Assembly (NCBI GenBank): GCA_023461495.1
Contig: JAEYLA010000220.1
Location: forward strand, 1-7,037
Length of the DNA: 7,037 nucleotides
DNA from: Bacillota bacterium
GTDB lineage: Bacteria; Bacillota; Clostridia; Christensenellales; CAG-138
Reading direction: 5' to 3'
Shown: positions 5,622 through 7,037 of the stretch, piece by piece
Layout of the letters: every line of letters begins with the position of its first letter
Position numbering within the stretch: position 1 is the stretch's first letter
Made by a program: the position numbers and the translations under genes
Notes under the pieces: model-generated
What the model was told of the DNA's origin: nothing
Seen by the model: only the letters and a program-made list of their open reading frames with translations
Databases searched by the model: none

Positions 5622-6392
5622 CTAGTCTGCTCTTCTCCGGTTGATTTCGATGTGGCAGCAGTCCTTCTTTATATAATGCTTGGTACACACAACCGGGGCC
5701 GGGTCATCGCTCAGATAGATGTCTTCCCGGATGAGCATGACCTCCTTGCTGGGCATCACATACTTGCCGGAAATAAAATTGCCGACCGCCGTGGACGAAA
5801 TGAAAAGCGTCGCCCGCTCTGCCTGATGATAGATGCCGCGTTCAAGCGTCTGCAGCAGCGTATTGACCTGACTAAGCTTGATTTCAAGCCTGGTCAGCGC
5901 TTCCACGGGAATGAGCGCCAAAGAATAGGCCACAATGTTCCCTTGGCTCCTGTACCAGCGGTCTACCGCAATCATCACGGCGGATTCCCGCTGGAATAAC
6001 TCAATGTTCTGCTCGTTGGGCACTTCAATGCGGAACTCCAACTCCACATCGTCAATATCATACTCGCAGCACTGATACACCGGATGCCCCAATACATCCA
6101 GGGTTTTATGCGGCTTGCGCCCCTGCCGGATGACATAATTGCCCTTGCCCTGATGCTTGCGGATCCATCCATCCTCGCGCAGCAATTCAAGCGCCTGCCG
6201 CAATGTCATGCGGCTTACGCCAAGCATTGTGGCAAGCTTTGGTTCCGACGGTAGCCATGTATCTTCCGGGAATGTTCCATCCAGCAACAATTTGAGCATC
6301 TGCTCGTATACACGCACAAACGCACGGGATGTTTCCTGCGCAAGCTGGCGCAAATCAGTAGCGGGAACGTTCTTGTCGTTGTTTGAATGCAT
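5622..6392 (-). CDS. GntR-family transcriptional regulator with UTRA domain (HutC subfamily)
   Basis: 256 residues. The winged helix-turn-helix spans about 25-90: LPSEPKLATMLGVSRMTLRQ at 47-66, then ALELLREDGWI and HQGKGNYV, the classic GntR N-terminal domain. Residues about 108-254 match a UTRA ligand-binding domain (IEVPNEQN..LFQRES, VDRWYRSQGNIVAYSLALIP, EDIYLSDDPAPV). Such proteins usually repress sugar, amino-sugar or amino-acid catabolic genes and release DNA on binding an effector. The target is not evident here; its own gene stands alone, convergent with the glycosylase. The effector domain has two vicinal Cys pairs, C108-C109 and C245-C246, near its two ends. I chose the ATG at 6390-6392 because AGAGGG lies 6 bases upstream; a TTG 11 codons earlier would overlap the promoter. 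Confidence 0.9.
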   Translation of the reverse strand: MHSNNDKNVPATDLRQLAQETSRAFVRVYEQMLKLLLDGTFPEDTWLPSEPKLATMLGVSRMTLRQALELLREDGWIRKHQGKGNYVIRQGRKPHKTLDVLGHPVYQCCEYDIDDVELEFRIEVPNEQNIELFQRESAVMIAVDRWYRSQGNIVAYSLALIPVEALTRLEIKLSQVNTLLQTLERGIYHQAERATLFISSTAVGNFISGKYVMPSKEVMLIREDIYLSDDPAPVVCTKHYIKKDCCHIEINRRRAD

Positions 6393-6420
6393 GCTAAGCC
6401 CTCTTTGTGATGGGGGTTTT

Positions 6421-6453
6421 CTCAATCGTATGCTGTTTTGAGTAAAATTGCAA
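6421..6453 (-). promoter_or_regulatory. Promoter of the GntR gene with an overlapping inverted repeat
   Basis: On the minus strand, TTGCAA (6453-6448), a 17-bp spacer and TACGAT (6430-6425) form a sigma-A-type promoter, 4 of 6 matches in each box. An inverted repeat CTCAA-N12-TTGAG (6421-6442) overlaps the -10 box and could be the regulator's own operator. The promoter is moderately supported; the operator is speculative. Confidence 0.45.
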
Positions 6454-6525
6454 GGGTGCTGCCTTCATGCGCTATTGCGTCATCCAGCGCAGCCGGAAGG
6501 CGGAAGCATGGTCTTTTTAGCGCCT

Positions 6526-6837
6526 TTATTCTATCCCCAATCCTCTGACAGAACCGCAAAGCAATTGCCATTGCTGCATGATATCCTGTAAATGCGCTCT
6601 TCCATTTTCGGTAATTCTAAAATACTTGCGCTTGGGTCCCCCGCTTGTTTCCCCATCGTAGGTCTCCACATGATCGTCCTGCGCAAGCCTCCTCAAAACG
6701 CTATAAATCGTACCTTCATAGGTATCAGGAAAATGCAACGCTACCTCCTTCATCAGCGCATACCCGTAAGTATCCTGTTTTGAAATGATAAAAAGAATTG
6801 CCATCTCTAAAACGCCCTTTTTAAATTGTGCAATCAC
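6526..6837 (-). CDS. PadR-family transcriptional regulator
   Basis: 103 residues, the normal size for small PadR-like repressors. The winged helix has the family pattern FKKGVLEMAILFIIS at 5-19, YGYALMKEV at 24-32, EGTIYSVLRRL at 41-51 and GGPKRKYFRITENGR at 66-80, ending in a short dimerisation helix. PadR proteins bind DNA as dimers, often repressing efflux, stress or membrane-protein genes. The start is a GTG at 6837-6835 that overlaps the stop codon of the upstream membrane gene as GTGA, with AAGGG about 11 bases before it. The frame is open further upstream, but that stretch overlaps the membrane gene and has no PadR similarity. It is translationally coupled to that membrane gene, so the two probably act on the same process. 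No clear terminator is seen between it and the GntR gene. Confidence 0.88.
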   Translation of the reverse strand: MIAQFKKGVLEMAILFIISKQDTYGYALMKEVALHFPDTYEGTIYSVLRRLAQDDHVETYDGETSGGPKRKYFRITENGRAHLQDIMQQWQLLCGSVRGLGIE

Positions 6838-7037
6838 TGCTGCATCACCCTTTTTTTCGCGAAGTTCATGTAAAAAAACAGAACCGCGGAAACGATCGTT
6901 CCACACAGCAACGGAATCATCGTTACAAAGAAGAGTTGAAAAAAGAGATACGGCGCGGATAAGGTCTTTAGCAGCCCGTTCAAACAGCCCAGGCTCACGC
7001 ACACGCCGATATAGAAAACCATCCGGAATATTCTGGC
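6834..7037 (-). CDS. C-terminal end of an unrecognised integral membrane protein (cut by right edge)
   Basis: The frame is open from the right edge to a TGA at 6836-6834, giving the last 67 residues. There is an internal ATG at 7022-7020, but the frame continues upstream to the edge, so the true start is probably outside the window. Two hydrophobic segments are visible: FYIGVCVSLGCLNGLL and, after a short polar turn, a long stretch from APYLFFQL to AVLFFYM. It ends in a basic tail (NFAKKRVMQQ), which by the positive-inside rule is likely cytoplasmic. I do not recognise the family. The stop overlaps the PadR start, so it is the upstream gene of a coupled pair and is probably controlled by, or works with, that regulator. 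Confidence 0.6.
   Translation of the reverse strand, partial: ARIFRMVFYIGVCVSLGCLNGLLKTLSAPYLFFQLFFVTMIPLLCGTIVSAVLFFYMNFAKKRVMQQ

Overview
The window looks like chromosomal DNA of an anaerobic, Gram-positive, Clostridia-like bacterium of moderate-to-high GC (a Christensenellales-type gut lineage would fit, but this is inference). The reasons are strong purine-rich ribosome binding sites (AGGAGG, AGGGAGG), one TTG and one GTG start, a secreted lipoprotein flavin reductase of the kind used by gut anaerobes for respiration, and MerR/GntR/PadR regulators. No rRNA, tRNA, CRISPR array, insertion sequence or phage gene was found.

Layout. (a) 1-900, minus strand: a two-gene operon with a DUF985/cupin_5 protein followed by a Gfo/Idh/MocA oxidoreductase that runs off the left edge; an extended -10 promoter lies in front. 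(b) 901-4783, the core of the window: a lipoprotein with an FMN_bind domain and a flavocytochrome-c/fumarate-reductase-type FAD domain on the minus strand. Divergent from it is a two-gene plus-strand unit, a MerR-family regulator overlapping (ATGA) an alpha/beta hydrolase. The 171-bp intergenic region carries a near-perfect 21-bp palindrome inside a 19-bp promoter spacer, the classic MerR architecture. A perfect TGTGA-N6-TCACA palindrome sits at the expected transcription start. (c) 4784-5610: an AlkA-like DNA glycosylase with a TTG start, ending in a perfect bidirectional terminator. (d) 5622-6525: a convergent GntR/UTRA regulator. (e) 6526-7037: the end of a membrane protein translationally coupled (GTGA) to a PadR-family regulator.

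How the genes may work together. The reductase is predicted to sit on the outer membrane face and pass electrons from covalent FMN to FAD and on to an extracellular unsaturated acid. Its catalytic residues are present, but the position matching the fumarate-binding His365 of Shewanella Fcc3 appears to be Met, so the substrate is probably not fumarate. The MerR protein very likely activates the reductase gene when its ligand is present. The hydrolase coupled to it could release or process the acid. The module is therefore a candidate inducible respiratory system for an unidentified organic electron acceptor. The remaining genes (DNA repair, GntR, PadR/membrane, cupin/oxidoreductase) show no clear link to it.
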